Assembly (NCBI GenBank): GCA_937928755.1
Contig: CALEZI010000095.1
Location: 1-37,053, forward strand
Source: an uncultured Rhodanobacteraceae bacterium
GTDB lineage: Bacteria > Pseudomonadota > Gammaproteobacteria > Xanthomonadales > SZUA-5
Length of the DNA: 37,053 nt
Reading direction: 5' to 3'
Position numbers and translations under genes: made by a program. Positions 1 to 7,289 of the stretch are shown here, one piece after another. Numbering within the stretch: the first letter of the stretch is position 1; each line of letters opens with the position of its first letter. The notes beneath the pieces were generated by a model. That model made no database searches. It saw only the letters and a program-made list of their open reading frames with translations, and had not been told where the DNA came from.

Positions 1-217
1 GCCGTCGGGGATTGAAGAGCAGCGGAGCAAGCTCCGCTCTACAGAAGCCAAGGCACGCGGTCTGACTATGCTTTTCGCGGTCTGGGATTGAAGAGCAGCG
101 GAGCAAGCTCCGCTCTACAGAAGCCAAGGCATGCGGTCTGACTACGCGTTTCGCCGTCGGGGATTGAAGAGAAGCGGAGCAAGCTCCGCTCTACCGAGGC
201 CAAGGCATGCGGTCTGA
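1..217. repeat. Triple 76-bp tandem repeat with hairpin cores
   Basis: Three units start near positions 9, 85 and 161, so the period is 76 bp. Each carries the palindromic core AGCGGAGCAAGCTCCGCT, which has 8-bp arms around a central AA, and each ends in a segment resembling GGTCTGACTACGC. In the third unit that segment runs into the stop codon of the following minus-strand gene, so the array begins exactly at the gene's 3' end. Units differ by only a few bases, which suggests recent amplification. No coding region is convincing here. The array may continue beyond the left edge of the window. Confidence 0.9.
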
Positions 218-547
218 CTACGCATCCAGCCTGCCGGCGCTGACCAGCGCGCCGCGTCCGTCGTCGATGACCTCGATGTCGACGGCAATCGGGTGGCAGC
301 AGTGCTGGCAGTCCTCGACCCAGGACTGCGGCCCCAGCGTCAGGTCGACTGAGGAATCGTAGCTCTGCCAGCAATGCGGGCACTCGATCTCGATCGCGGC
401 GTCGATCGGCCGCTGGCGCGGATCGCTGCCGGGCTCGAAGACCGGGTCCAGTCCGTACAGCGCGTCGATGTGCGCGGCATCGGTGCGCAGAGCGCCGCCC
501 AGCAGATGCGCCAGCTCCGGTCTGGCCTTGCTGTCCCGGTCGCGCAT
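218..547 (-). CDS. CPXCG-type cysteine-rich protein
   Basis: This small protein of 109 residues has paired cysteine motifs in its middle, CPHCW and then CQHCC about 28 residues later. The spacing fits the CPXCG family, whose members probably bind a zinc ion in a ribbon-like fold. The molecular role of that family is unknown. The N-terminal half is charged and looks unstructured. The start chosen is the ATG at 547-545, which shares one base with the hemJ stop codon (TGATG), so the two genes are probably translationally coupled. A longer in-frame reading upstream would lie wholly inside hemJ and was rejected. The stop codon lies at the edge of the 76-bp tandem repeat array. Confidence 0.8.
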   Translation of the reverse strand: MRDRDSKARPELAHLLGGALRTDAAHIDALYGLDPVFEPGSDPRQRPIDAAIEIECPHCWQSYDSSVDLTLGPQSWVEDCQHCCHPIAVDIEVIDDGRGALVSAGRLDA

Positions 548-966
548 CAGAAGCTCTTGGCGACCGCCAGATAGATGATCGGAATGGCGAGCAGCAGGGC
601 GAGTTCGTTGAACCAGCGGAAGAACGTCGACCCCGGCAGCGCGCCGCCGGCCATCGACTTCTTCAGGTAGCGGCCGCTGACGATGTAGAACACCATCAGC
701 AACACCACCAGCGTCAGCTTGGCGTGCATCCACGGGCCGCCGATCTTGAAGTGCATCCACAGGATCAGGCCGAACAGCAGTGCGATGCCGAACATGATGT
801 GGCCGAAGCCGTACAGGCGCCGTCCCATCAGTTGCAGGCGTTCGCGCACCGCGGCCTGGTCGCCGGCCTCGGCGATGTTGACCAGAATTCGCGGCAGGTA
901 GAACACCGCCGCCATCCAGGCCATCACGAACAGGATGTGCAGGGTCTTGATCCAGATATAGCTCAT
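547..966 (-). CDS. hemJ: Protoporphyrinogen oxidase HemJ (CopD/UPF0093 family)
   Basis: HemJ is an inner-membrane enzyme that oxidises protoporphyrinogen IX to protoporphyrin IX, the step before iron insertion. This 139-residue protein has the usual length and four hydrophobic segments. A histidine at position 10 (KTLHILF) matches the conserved haem-ligand histidine of the family, and Lys83 in WMHAKL matches the conserved lysine. The start is the ATG at 966, which puts the conserved MSYxWIKxLH pattern at the N-terminus; 13 further upstream residues are possible but do not look family-like. The gene is followed with one-base overlap by the CPXCG protein gene. Ferrochelatase, the next enzyme, lies about 15 kb away at 16064-17179. 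Family identity is clear; the enzymatic role is inferred from the family. Confidence 0.88.
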   Translation of the reverse strand: MSYIWIKTLHILFVMAWMAAVFYLPRILVNIAEAGDQAAVRERLQLMGRRLYGFGHIMFGIALLFGLILWMHFKIGGPWMHAKLTLVVLLMVFYIVSGRYLKKSMAGGALPGSTFFRWFNELALLLAIPIIYLAVAKSF

Positions 967-1089
967 CGAGGCACTCGCGTCGGCAGATCCGCCGCAGACT
1001 GCCACGCGAAGCGGCCGCGGGGAAGCGTTAGGCGATCGACGCCTGGTGAACTTCGGCTGCCGGTTACCGCAAAAGACCTGCGCCCCGCC

Positions 1090-1728
1090 CTACAACGAGA
1101 TGCCGCGGCGCACGCCAACCGGAATGTCCGACAGATGCGCATACTCGCCTTCGCATAACAGTTGCGGGCGTTCGAGGACCGCCAGCGCGAACGCCGTGGC
1201 GTCCTGGCCGAAGAACTTCTGGCCATGGATCAACAAGGTAGGCACGCCAAAAACGCCGTCGGCCAACGCCGCGGCGGTGCTTTCCTTGAGCTTGGCTTTC
1301 ACCTCGGGCTGACCGATGGCCGCAGCGACATCGTCGATTGCGAGATCGTGTCCCACTGATTCGAGATCGGCGGCGGACTCGCTGTTGCGACCTTCCGCCC
1401 AGATATGCCGAAAAACCCGCTGCACGACGGGCACCGTCGCTCCGGCGGCAACGATCAAGCGCAACGCAGCCAGCGGGTTGAACGGATGGCGCGGCGGGAA
1501 ACGCACCGGCACACCCAGTTCCTGTGCACGCCAGATTACATAGCGGTAGGTGAATTCGCGTTTGCCACTGATTTCGGCCGGACCGAGCTGTCCGTGGTGA
1601 GACAACACCGCGCCGAGCACAACCGGACGCGGGTCCAGCGCAAGGTCCGGCCGCTCGCGTGCCAGCCACTCGAGCTGGAGGTAGGCGAACGGCGAGATGA
1701 CATCGAAGTACCAGGGAATCGGAGCCAT
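1090..1728 (-). CDS. 2-hydroxychromene-2-carboxylate isomerase-like DsbA-family protein
   Basis: The 212-residue protein belongs to the kappa-class glutathione transferase and HCCA isomerase group, which has a thioredoxin fold with a helical insertion. The N-terminal WYFDVISPFAYLQ contains the serine that binds glutathione in place of the DsbA cysteine, and the C-terminal part has the typical FGVPTLLIHGQKFFGQ with its cis-proline. Characterised members isomerise 2-hydroxychromene-2-carboxylate in naphthalene degradation, but no aromatic degradation genes lie nearby. The true substrate here is therefore open; a general glutathione-dependent isomerase or transferase is possible. The ATG at 1728 gives a family-like N-terminus; a GTG at 1755 would add nine residues. 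It is preceded by a 123-bp gap downstream of hemJ in transcription order and stands alone. Confidence 0.85.
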   Translation of the reverse strand: MAPIPWYFDVISPFAYLQLEWLARERPDLALDPRPVVLGAVLSHHGQLGPAEISGKREFTYRYVIWRAQELGVPVRFPPRHPFNPLAALRLIVAAGATVPVVQRVFRHIWAEGRNSESAADLESVGHDLAIDDVAAAIGQPEVKAKLKESTAAALADGVFGVPTLLIHGQKFFGQDATAFALAVLERPQLLCEGEYAHLSDIPVGVRRGISL

Positions 1729-1849
1729 GTCAGACTCGGGGTCCTGAAGTAGCACAACCTTACACCTGCGCGACCGAATCGACGAGTGCGCCAGCGCGCG
1801 GAAAGCTGCAGCAGCTATTGTCGTCGCTTTCCCACATGGACATTCCAGC

Positions 1850-2098
1850 GTGTTGCGTTGGTTGCTGCTCGGCGTCCTGCGTCTCTACAAGCTCCTGCTC
1901 AGCCCGTTGCTGGGCCAGCGCTGCCGCTTTTACCCAAGCTGTTCGACCTATGCCGCCGAGGCAATCACCCGGCACGGCGCGGCGCGCGGCAGCTACATGG
2001 CGGTTTGCCGGGTCGCCCGCTGTCATCCCGGTTGCGAGGGCGGCAATGATCCGGTGCCGCTGAAGTTCAGCTGGAAGCCGTGGCGGGGGGAACTGTAG
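1850..2098 (+). CDS. yidD: Membrane protein insertion efficiency factor YidD
   Basis: YidD is a small peripheral inner-membrane protein that assists YidC-dependent insertion of membrane proteins. This copy has 82 residues and shows the whole family pattern: an amphipathic N-terminal helix, then SPLLGQRCRFYPSCSTYA, then CHPGCEGGNDPVP. The start is a GTG at 1850, placed so that the product begins with the amphipathic helix. In most bacteria yidD sits between rnpA and yidC; here it stands alone between an isomerase gene and cyoE. Its stop codon TAG at 2096-2098 is the first part of a palindromic repeat, and the gene is convergent with cyoE across that repeat. Confidence 0.92.
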   Translation: MLRWLLLGVLRLYKLLLSPLLGQRCRFYPSCSTYAAEAITRHGAARGSYMAVCRVARCHPGCEGGNDPVPLKFSWKPWRGEL

Positions 2099-2166
2099 GA
2101 GCGACGTGTACGTCGCGACAGGTGATGCGCCACGATCGCGGGTCGCGACGTGCACGTCGCTCCTAC
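2095..2166. repeat. GTAGGAGCGACG palindromic repeat pair
   Basis: Two copies of a 25-bp unit face each other at 2095-2119 and 2142-2166 and differ at one base. Each contains a small hairpin, GCGACGT-NN-ACGTCGC. The pair lies between the convergent genes yidD and cyoE. The left copy provides the TAG stop of yidD, and the right copy, read on the other strand, provides the TAG stop of cyoE. The architecture fits a REP/BIME element and could form a large stem-loop at the 3' end of both transcripts. Confidence 0.9.
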
Positions 2167-3086
2167 GGTCCGGCCACCGGCGCAAGTACCATCGGCACCG
2201 GGCCGAAACGCGGTTGCGGCAGGTAATGATCGATCAGCAGGAAGGCAAACAACGCGGCGAGATACAGAATCGAATAGTTGAAGGTCTTCAGCGCGAACAG
2301 TTCGTCGGGTGGGTTCATCAGTCGGATCGCGTAATAGAGAAACCCGCTGCCGAGCACCAGTGCGCCGCCGAGGTAGAAGAACCCGGACATGCCGGTCAGG
2401 TACGGCAGCAGCGTGACGATCACCAGAATCACGGTGTAGGCGAGGATGTGCCAGCGGGTCACCGTGACCCCGTGGGTGATCGGCAACATCGGGATCGACA
2501 CCTTTTCGTAGTCGGCGCGACGGAAAATCGCCAACGCCCAGAAATGCGGCGGCGTCCAGATGAAGATGATCAGGAACAACAGCAAGGCATGAGGATCGAG
2601 CGTGCCGGTGACGGCCGTCCAGCCGAGCACCGGCGGCGCGGCGCCGGCGGCACCGCCGATGACGATGTTCTGCGGCGTCGCCCGCTTCAGGAACAGCGTG
2701 TAGATGACGGCATAACCGATCAACGAGGCAAACGTCAGCACCGCGGTGAGCACATTCACCATGAGCGACAACATCAGCATGCTGATGGCCGTCAACAACA
2801 GCGCGAACAGCAACGCCTGTTTCTCGGTAAGGCGACCGCGCGGCAACGGACGGTACATGGTGCGCGCCATCTGCGCGTCGATGCGCGCATCCAGCAACTG
2901 ATTTATCGCAGCTGCCCCGGATGCCGCCAGCCAGATGCCCAGGCTACCCACGATCAGCGCGCGCCAGCCCGGCAGTCCGGGCGTTGCGAGGAACATGCCC
3001 ACGACCGCGGTGAACACGATCAACGCAACCACCCGCGGCTTGGTGAGCGCCCAGAAATCGCTGAGGGTTTCGAGCAATGCCTTCAT
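2163..3086 (-). CDS. cyoE: Protohaem IX farnesyltransferase (haem O synthase)
   Basis: This integral membrane prenyltransferase attaches a farnesyl group to haem B to make haem O, needed by haem-copper oxidases. The 307-residue length is normal. The first conserved aspartate-rich motif is NQLLDARIDAQMARTMYRPL near residues 62-81, and a second conserved region, DYEKVSIPMLP, follows the loop containing WTPPHFWALA. About eight or nine transmembrane helices are visible. The ATG at 3086 overlaps the upstream gene's stop by four bases (ATGA), so it belongs to the operon with the SURF1 gene. In many proteobacteria ctaA (haem A synthase) sits just before this gene; it is absent here. The synonym ctaB also applies. 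The stop codon falls inside a palindromic repeat. Confidence 0.95.
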   Translation of the reverse strand: MKALLETLSDFWALTKPRVVALIVFTAVVGMFLATPGLPGWRALIVGSLGIWLAASGAAAINQLLDARIDAQMARTMYRPLPRGRLTEKQALLFALLLTAISMLMLSLMVNVLTAVLTFASLIGYAVIYTLFLKRATPQNIVIGGAAGAAPPVLGWTAVTGTLDPHALLLFLIIFIWTPPHFWALAIFRRADYEKVSIPMLPITHGVTVTRWHILAYTVILVIVTLLPYLTGMSGFFYLGGALVLGSGFLYYAIRLMNPPDELFALKTFNYSILYLAALFAFLLIDHYLPQPRFGPVPMVLAPVAGP

Positions 3087-3607
3087 TTGCCGAGCTTGCT
3101 CCAGCGCAGCAGATGCGCCAGATCCTTGCGCACGTCGGTGGGATCGACGTCGCTGCCATAACGCATCATCGCATTCCCGAGTGGATCGATGAGGATCACG
3201 GCGCCCTCGGCAAGCGCAAGACGGGCGGCCAGGTCAGGCGTCGGCTGCCAGGGGGTCCAGTCCGCGTCGGTGCCGCCGGGTGCGCCAGGCCACGCCACCA
3301 TCTGCACCCGATCCTTTTCCTTGCCCTGTGCCTCGCGGATCCGGCCGAACAAAGCGACTCTGCGCATGCAGCCCGCGTCACAGTTCGCGGGCACCCGCAG
3401 CAGCACCGACCAGCGACGGCCGTCCGCGACCACCTTCGCGGTCGTGACTTCGGCGCCAAGCGCGAGGACCGGCTCGATCAACTGACCACGATTGCGCGTG
3501 CTCTGAGGATCCCAATGGAACCAGCGGGTTTGCAGCAGTAACGCAACCATCGCGGGCAGCAAGAAGGCCGCAACGATGAGGAGCAGTTGGATTTGACGTC
3601 GATTCAT
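3083..3607 (-). CDS. Membrane-anchored Sco-like protein of the oxidase assembly operon
   Basis: The 174-residue protein has an N-terminal membrane anchor (about residues 8-26) and then a periplasmic domain. The motif NCDAGC at residues 75-80 is a CX3C pair like the copper-binding pair of Sco proteins, and IDPLGNAMMRY near residues 139-149 resembles the IDPxGxxxxxY strand of thioredoxin-like folds. A protein of this size occupies the same place, between the SURF1 and ctaA genes, in Pseudomonas. Its function has not been established; a divergent copper chaperone or thiol-disulphide protein for cytochrome oxidase is my inference. It overlaps both neighbours by four bases (ATGA at each junction), which implies tight co-translation. 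Confidence 0.75.
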   Translation of the reverse strand: MNRRQIQLLLIVAAFLLPAMVALLLQTRWFHWDPQSTRNRGQLIEPVLALGAEVTTAKVVADGRRWSVLLRVPANCDAGCMRRVALFGRIREAQGKEKDRVQMVAWPGAPGGTDADWTPWQPTPDLAARLALAEGAVILIDPLGNAMMRYGSDVDPTDVRKDLAHLLRWSKLGK

Positions 3608-4380
3608 GGGTGGGTGGAGTCAGGTTGGCCGGCGGGAGGCGCGCGTAATGACCGCCACGCCAGAACGCCGTAAATGATGAGCAAGGTCAGCGATAGCCCG
3701 AACCACTGCAGCGCGTAGCCGCGGTGGCGTTCCGGGGGGAGCATCTGCGCACGTACGGTTTGTGCGCGCGGAGCGGCGCGATCTTCAAGCACCAAGTCTA
3801 GCAGCGGCTCGCCGAGGTGACGCTCGATCTCGTCCAGGTCGATGCCGGTGACCAGCAGCGGCCACTCGCCAGTCGGCGCTTCGCCCAGGCGCAATCCGGC
3901 CCCCGGGGGATCCAGCAGCACGCCTTCGAGAGGCTGACGGCCTGCCGGCAGCGTTATCGTCGGCGGCGGCAAGGCACGATCCGGCCAGGCCAGCCAGCCA
4001 CGGTCGATCAGCAGCGACCGCGGGCTATCAGCCAGACGCAGCGGCACATAGACGCGCACACCGGGCTTGCCTGCGCGGGTCTGATTATCGAGCAGCACCT
4101 GGCGGTCCGAAAGAAACTCGCCTTCGACGGCGACCGCGCGGAATCGTGCTTCAACGCCGGACAGGTCGAGGTCGGACAATGACACCAACGGCGCAGCTGC
4201 TGCCTTGTCGACGCCGTCGAGCAGCAACTGTTTCGCCGTCGCCCGATCGAGTTGCCACCAGCCCATGCGCGCCAGGCCCGCCGCGCACAGCAAGGTCAGG
4301 ACTGCAAATACGAGCAATGCCGGTCGGCGGCGGCTCCGGTTCAGGGCATTCTCGGTGCGCATCGCACGTTTACCGTCCAT
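3604..4380 (-). CDS. SURF1 family cytochrome oxidase assembly protein
   Basis: SURF1 proteins help insert haem A into subunit I of aa3-type oxidases. The product (258 residues from the ATG at 4380, or 252 from the ATG at 4362) has one transmembrane helix near each end and a periplasmic domain between. Family signatures visible are GWWQLDRATAKQ after the first helix, LIDRGWLAWP in the middle, and YALQWFGLSLTLLIIY at the second helix. Neither start has a strong ribosome site. It heads a three-gene operon with the Sco-like protein and cyoE, and diverges from the twin-transmembrane gene at 4441. The oxidase subunit genes themselves are not in this stretch. Confidence 0.92.
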   Translation of the reverse strand: MDGKRAMRTENALNRSRRRPALLVFAVLTLLCAAGLARMGWWQLDRATAKQLLLDGVDKAAAAPLVSLSDLDLSGVEARFRAVAVEGEFLSDRQVLLDNQTRAGKPGVRVYVPLRLADSPRSLLIDRGWLAWPDRALPPPTITLPAGRQPLEGVLLDPPGAGLRLGEAPTGEWPLLVTGIDLDEIERHLGEPLLDLVLEDRAAPRAQTVRAQMLPPERHRGYALQWFGLSLTLLIIYGVLAWRSLRAPPAGQPDSTHP

Positions 4381-4440
4381 TGCCAGATCCGCGCGTACAC
4401 TACGTCCCTGTTCGTCATCCGCCCGTTGAGGGGCGTCTTT

Positions 4441-4656
4441 ATGGTAAAGCTTGGCATCGCGCTGTTCTTGATCTTCATTGTCTACAACCTCGGCGCCGGT
4501 TGTTATTACATGCTCACCGACCAGGGCAAGACGGATCGCGTGGTCAAGGCTTTGTCGTGGCGGATCGGCTTGTCGATCGTGCTCTTCGCGCTGATCGCGC
4601 TGGGCATTTACACCGGCGTGATCGAACCGAACACGGTGATGCGCAAAGGCAGCTGA
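4441..4656 (+). CDS. Twin transmembrane protein (DUF2909 family)
   Basis: This 71-residue protein consists of two transmembrane helices joined by a short polar loop (GCYYMLTDQGKTDRVVKAL), which is the pattern of the DUF2909 family. Family members are encoded next to SURF1 genes in cytochrome c oxidase clusters, and a role in oxidase assembly or stability is inferred from that linkage; the biochemical function is unknown. A GAGGGG ribosome site precedes the ATG by seven bases. In Pseudomonas the gene lies in the same direction between coxC and the SURF1 gene; here it is divergent from the SURF1 gene, so the cluster has been rearranged. Confidence 0.85.
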   Translation: MVKLGIALFLIFIVYNLGAGCYYMLTDQGKTDRVVKALSWRIGLSIVLFALIALGIYTGVIEPNTVMRKGS

Positions 4657-4719
4657 CGTCCAATCGCGAAACATGCAACAGGCGGACACGCGCCCTGCTC
4701 TTCAATGCCCGAAAACGAC

Positions 4720-4743
4720 GACGGCCCCGCGAGCGGGGCCGTC
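4720..4743 (-). terminator. Rho-independent terminator after the second exbB
   Basis: A strong hairpin, GACGGCCCC (4720-4728) pairing with GGGGCCGTC (4735-4743), lies just past the stop codon of the minus-strand exbB. Read on that strand it is followed by a T-rich stretch ending in GTTTTC. The T-tract is short and interrupted, but stem strength and position fit a terminator. Confidence 0.75.
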
Positions 4744-4765
4744 GACTTGCAGCAGTGAGTGCTGA

Positions 4766-5509
4766 TCAGGCCTTGCCGGGCACCGGCTTGCCGGCCGGAG
4801 CCTGCACCCGCATGGTCGGCTGCGGGCCGCCACCGACGCGCGCACCGGTTGCGAAATAGTCGTGCAGGTCGTGCGCGAATTCGTCGAACTGGCCGAGCGT
4901 TACGCGGTTCGCGCGGACGAAGAAGTTGTAGGCCAGCACCGACGGAATGGCGACGCCCAGACCGATACAGGTCATGATCAGCGCCTCGCCGACCGGACCC
5001 GCCACCACGTCGAGTGATGCCTGACCGGACGCACCGATCTTGATCAGTGCGTGATAGATGCCCCACACCGTACCGAACAGTCCGACGAAGGGCGCGGTTG
5101 AGCCCACCGACGCCAGCCAGGTCAGACCATTTTCGAGCTTGGCGCTTTCGCGGCTGACGGCCTGACGCAATGCGCGGTCGATGAATTCGCTGCGATTCAA
5201 GGCTTCAACGAGGCGACTGCCTTCGTTCTTGGAGTGATGCGCCGCGGCATTGGCGCATTCCAGCGCGATCTTCGAGAACGGCTCATTCGCCGGCTGCGAT
5301 TCCATCGCGCGAATGGCTTCCTGAGGATTGGTCGTCTGCCAGAACGTCTCGATGACCTTGTGCGCGTGCGAACGAATCGACCAGTTGCGCATCGACGCAG
5401 TGAAGATGTACCAGACTGTACCGATGAACATGACCAGCACCACCAGGAAGACAAACTTGGCGACGGCGTCGGCCGTGCTCCAGAGGTGCATCAAACCCAT
5501 TTGTTCCAT
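4766..5509 (-). CDS. exbB: MotA/TolQ/ExbB proton channel protein (second copy)
   Basis: ExbB forms the pentameric inner-membrane channel that, with ExbD, uses the proton gradient to drive TonB. This 247-residue protein has an N-terminal transmembrane helix (about residues 17-39), a cytoplasmic domain, and two more helices within the conserved block ASVGSTAPFVGLFGTVWGIY to GPVGEALIMTCIGLGVAIPS. It is very like the ExbB at 8502-9428 over the last 200 residues but lacks that protein's long Ala/Pro-rich N-terminus. The ATG at 5509 has GAGG seven bases upstream; a TTG at 5515 was rejected. The gene stands apart from the main tonB cluster, divergent from pdxJ and ending in its own terminator. Its likely partner is the lone ExbD at 6735-7133, though this is inference; a TolQ-like role in another complex is possible. 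Confidence 0.93.
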   Translation of the reverse strand: MEQMGLMHLWSTADAVAKFVFLVVLVMFIGTVWYIFTASMRNWSIRSHAHKVIETFWQTTNPQEAIRAMESQPANEPFSKIALECANAAAHHSKNEGSRLVEALNRSEFIDRALRQAVSRESAKLENGLTWLASVGSTAPFVGLFGTVWGIYHALIKIGASGQASLDVVAGPVGEALIMTCIGLGVAIPSVLAYNFFVRANRVTLGQFDEFAHDLHDYFATGARVGGGPQPTMRVQAPAGKPVPGKA

Positions 5510-5621
5510 GACCAAGCCTCGTTTGTTCTGAGTCCAACCACGACACGGGGCGCGCCGCAGAGCGCGCTATCCTACACAGGAAGGCGGCAGTCCTTCCAGT
5601 GCTGCGAGTAAACGGATTTCG

Positions 5622-6404
5622 ATGATTCAGCAGGAATGTACGCACCCGACCGCGGTGCTCAGCGTCAATCTCAACAAAGTCGCGCTATTGCGCAATTCGC
5701 GCGGCGATCGATTGCCAGATCCGCGTGCCGCAGCGCGGGTTGCCATGGCGGCCGGTTGCGGCGGCATCACGCTGCACCCGCGGCCGGACTTGCGCCACGC
5801 ACGGCCCGACGATGCCATCGCGATGCGCGCGCTGTGCACGTCCGTGGAACTGAATCTGGAAGGCAACCCATACGCGCCCGCCAGCGATCGCTACCCGGGC
5901 TTCATGCAACTGCTGGAGAGCTGCCGCCCGGAACAGGCGACGCTGGTGCCGGACGACGATGGGCAACTGACGTCGGATCATGGCTGGGACCTCCGGCGCG
6001 AAGCGCCAAGGCTGCGCCCTTTGGTACAGCGCCTGCGGGCCTACGGCATCCGCGTCAGCCTGTTCATGGATGTCGATTCGCCGGATATCGAACGCGCCGC
6101 GGATGTCGGCGCTCAGCGCATCGAGATCTACACCGGTCCGTACGCGCACGCCGCCGCAACCGGGGATGCCCAAGCGGCGCTCGACGCCTGCTCACGCGCC
6201 GCCGAACGCGCGCGGGCGGTGGGCCTGGCGGTGAACGCAGGACATGACCTCGACCAACGCAATCTCGGGCCGTTGCTGCGCGCGGTGCCGGCGATTCGCG
6301 AGGTGTCCATCGGGCACGCGCTGATCGGCGAAGCGCTTTACGACGGACTGGATCTGACGGTGCGGCGATATCTCGCGGTGATCGCGGACGCCGCAAGCGT
6401 GTAG
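5622..6404 (+). CDS. pdxJ: Pyridoxine 5'-phosphate synthase
   Basis: PdxJ condenses 1-deoxyxylulose 5-phosphate with 3-amino-2-oxopropyl phosphate, giving pyridoxine 5'-phosphate, the vitamin B6 precursor. It is a cytoplasmic TIM barrel. The 260 residues show the conserved landmarks: SVNLNKVALLRNSRG at the first strand, LHPRPD with His52, SVELNLEGNP with the conserved glutamate, LVPDD, RIEIYTGPYA, the active-site histidine in VNAGHDLDQRNL, and the phosphate-binding SIGHALIGEALYDGL at the end. It lies between the two parts of the TonB-related genes, on the opposite strand. A pdxJ gene beside the tonB-exbB-exbD genes is also known in Xanthomonas, so the linkage is old, but no shared function is apparent. 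Confidence 0.96.
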   Translation: MIQQECTHPTAVLSVNLNKVALLRNSRGDRLPDPRAAARVAMAAGCGGITLHPRPDLRHARPDDAIAMRALCTSVELNLEGNPYAPASDRYPGFMQLLESCRPEQATLVPDDDGQLTSDHGWDLRREAPRLRPLVQRLRAYGIRVSLFMDVDSPDIERAADVGAQRIEIYTGPYAHAAATGDAQAALDACSRAAERARAVGLAVNAGHDLDQRNLGPLLRAVPAIREVSIGHALIGEALYDGLDLTVRRYLAVIADAASV

Positions 6405-6734
6405 GGCTGCTGTGCGCACAGGGCGGTGCGCTTCGCGGGGATTGCAGCGGGTTTCGCGAACGCCCTCGTGTGCGCTTGTCCACGCATTTTCCGAGCCGCT
6501 TTTCTCTCCGCAAAGGACGCAAAGAGCGCCAGGAGAAGAGGGCCGGGAAGCCCCGGCGGCGCGCTTGTGCGCATCGAAGCTGTGGGAGCGGGTTCATCCC
6601 GCGCTCTCGCGGATTGAAGCAGCACCCACATAAAGATCAATGACTTACAGAATGTTCGGTTGGAGCGCGATGGCGCGCACCACGACTTGCCGCGATTCGC
6701 TCGGGCGCCATCGCTGTCCTCGCGCAAGCTGCAG
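6405..6734. other. Gene-free stretch with several repeat-like segments
   Basis: This 330-bp gap separates the convergent pdxJ and the third exbD. I see no credible gene. It contains a CGCAAAGGACGCAAAGAGCGCC segment near 6510-6532, which is a short direct repeat of CGCAAAG, and a TGTGGGAGCGGG-TTCAT-CCCGCG hairpin near 6582-6604. Both look like short interspersed elements. No clear intrinsic terminator with a T-tract was found for either flanking gene. Confidence 0.55.
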
Positions 6735-7133
6735 CTATTCAACGCCGACGCGTGCAACCCCGGCACGTTTGCCGATCGCCATCAGACCAGCGACCGTTTC
6801 GAAGCGCACCTCGCCGGCTGCCTTGATGCGGAACTCGCCCTGCGTCGCAGGCGGAAGCCTTCCGGCCGCCTGCAGGCGCGCCGCAAGCATCGACGCCGAG
6901 ATCAACTCGCCATCGAGCGTCAGTCGCACCTGGTTGCCGATGGCTTCGACCCCGATCTCATGGCGCGCCGAGATCGTGGCCGGGTCCGGACCCGGCTGCT
7001 GGTTCGGCAGCGGCAGTCGGTGTGACAACATCGGCGCGGCGATCATGAAGATGATCAGCAGAACCAGCATCACATCGATCAGAGGGGTTGTGTTGAGGTC
7101 CACCATCGGCACAGCTGCATGCTCTCGCACCAT
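6735..7133 (-). CDS. exbD: ExbD/TolR-type biopolymer transporter (third copy)
   Basis: ExbD is the single-helix partner of ExbB, and its transmembrane aspartate carries protons. In this 132-residue protein the helix contains LIDVMLVLLIIFM with the key aspartate, preceded by VDLNTTP, the standard ExbD entry sequence. The periplasmic domain of about 85 residues follows. It is more diverged than the two ExbD proteins upstream: the N-terminus lacks their glycine-rich leader and the periplasmic part is shorter. It is separated from exbD2 by a terminator and a 380-bp gap, so it is probably transcribed on its own. With the second exbB at 4766-5509 it could form a separate motor; this pairing is inferred from the arrangement. 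Confidence 0.93.
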   Translation of the reverse strand: MVREHAAVPMVDLNTTPLIDVMLVLLIIFMIAAPMLSHRLPLPNQQPGPDPATISARHEIGVEAIGNQVRLTLDGELISASMLAARLQAAGRLPPATQGEFRIKAAGEVRFETVAGLMAIGKRAGVARVGVE

Positions 7134-7289
7134 GTCCGCCTCCGGTTCGCGACGCGGGATGCGTCGGCATCAGCCTACGCCTGCCCAGGGCACGCACATT
7201 CACCGCCGCCGACGGGCGTTCATCGGGGATTAGCGAGGAGCCGGAAAACGCAGGCCTATTGCGGCGCCGCGGTTGCCAGCCTGCCGGCT

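Noticed and set aside
1..217. CRISPR array
   Set aside because: The units repeat along their full 76-bp length with no unique spacers and contain a palindromic core, unlike CRISPR repeats with variable spacers.
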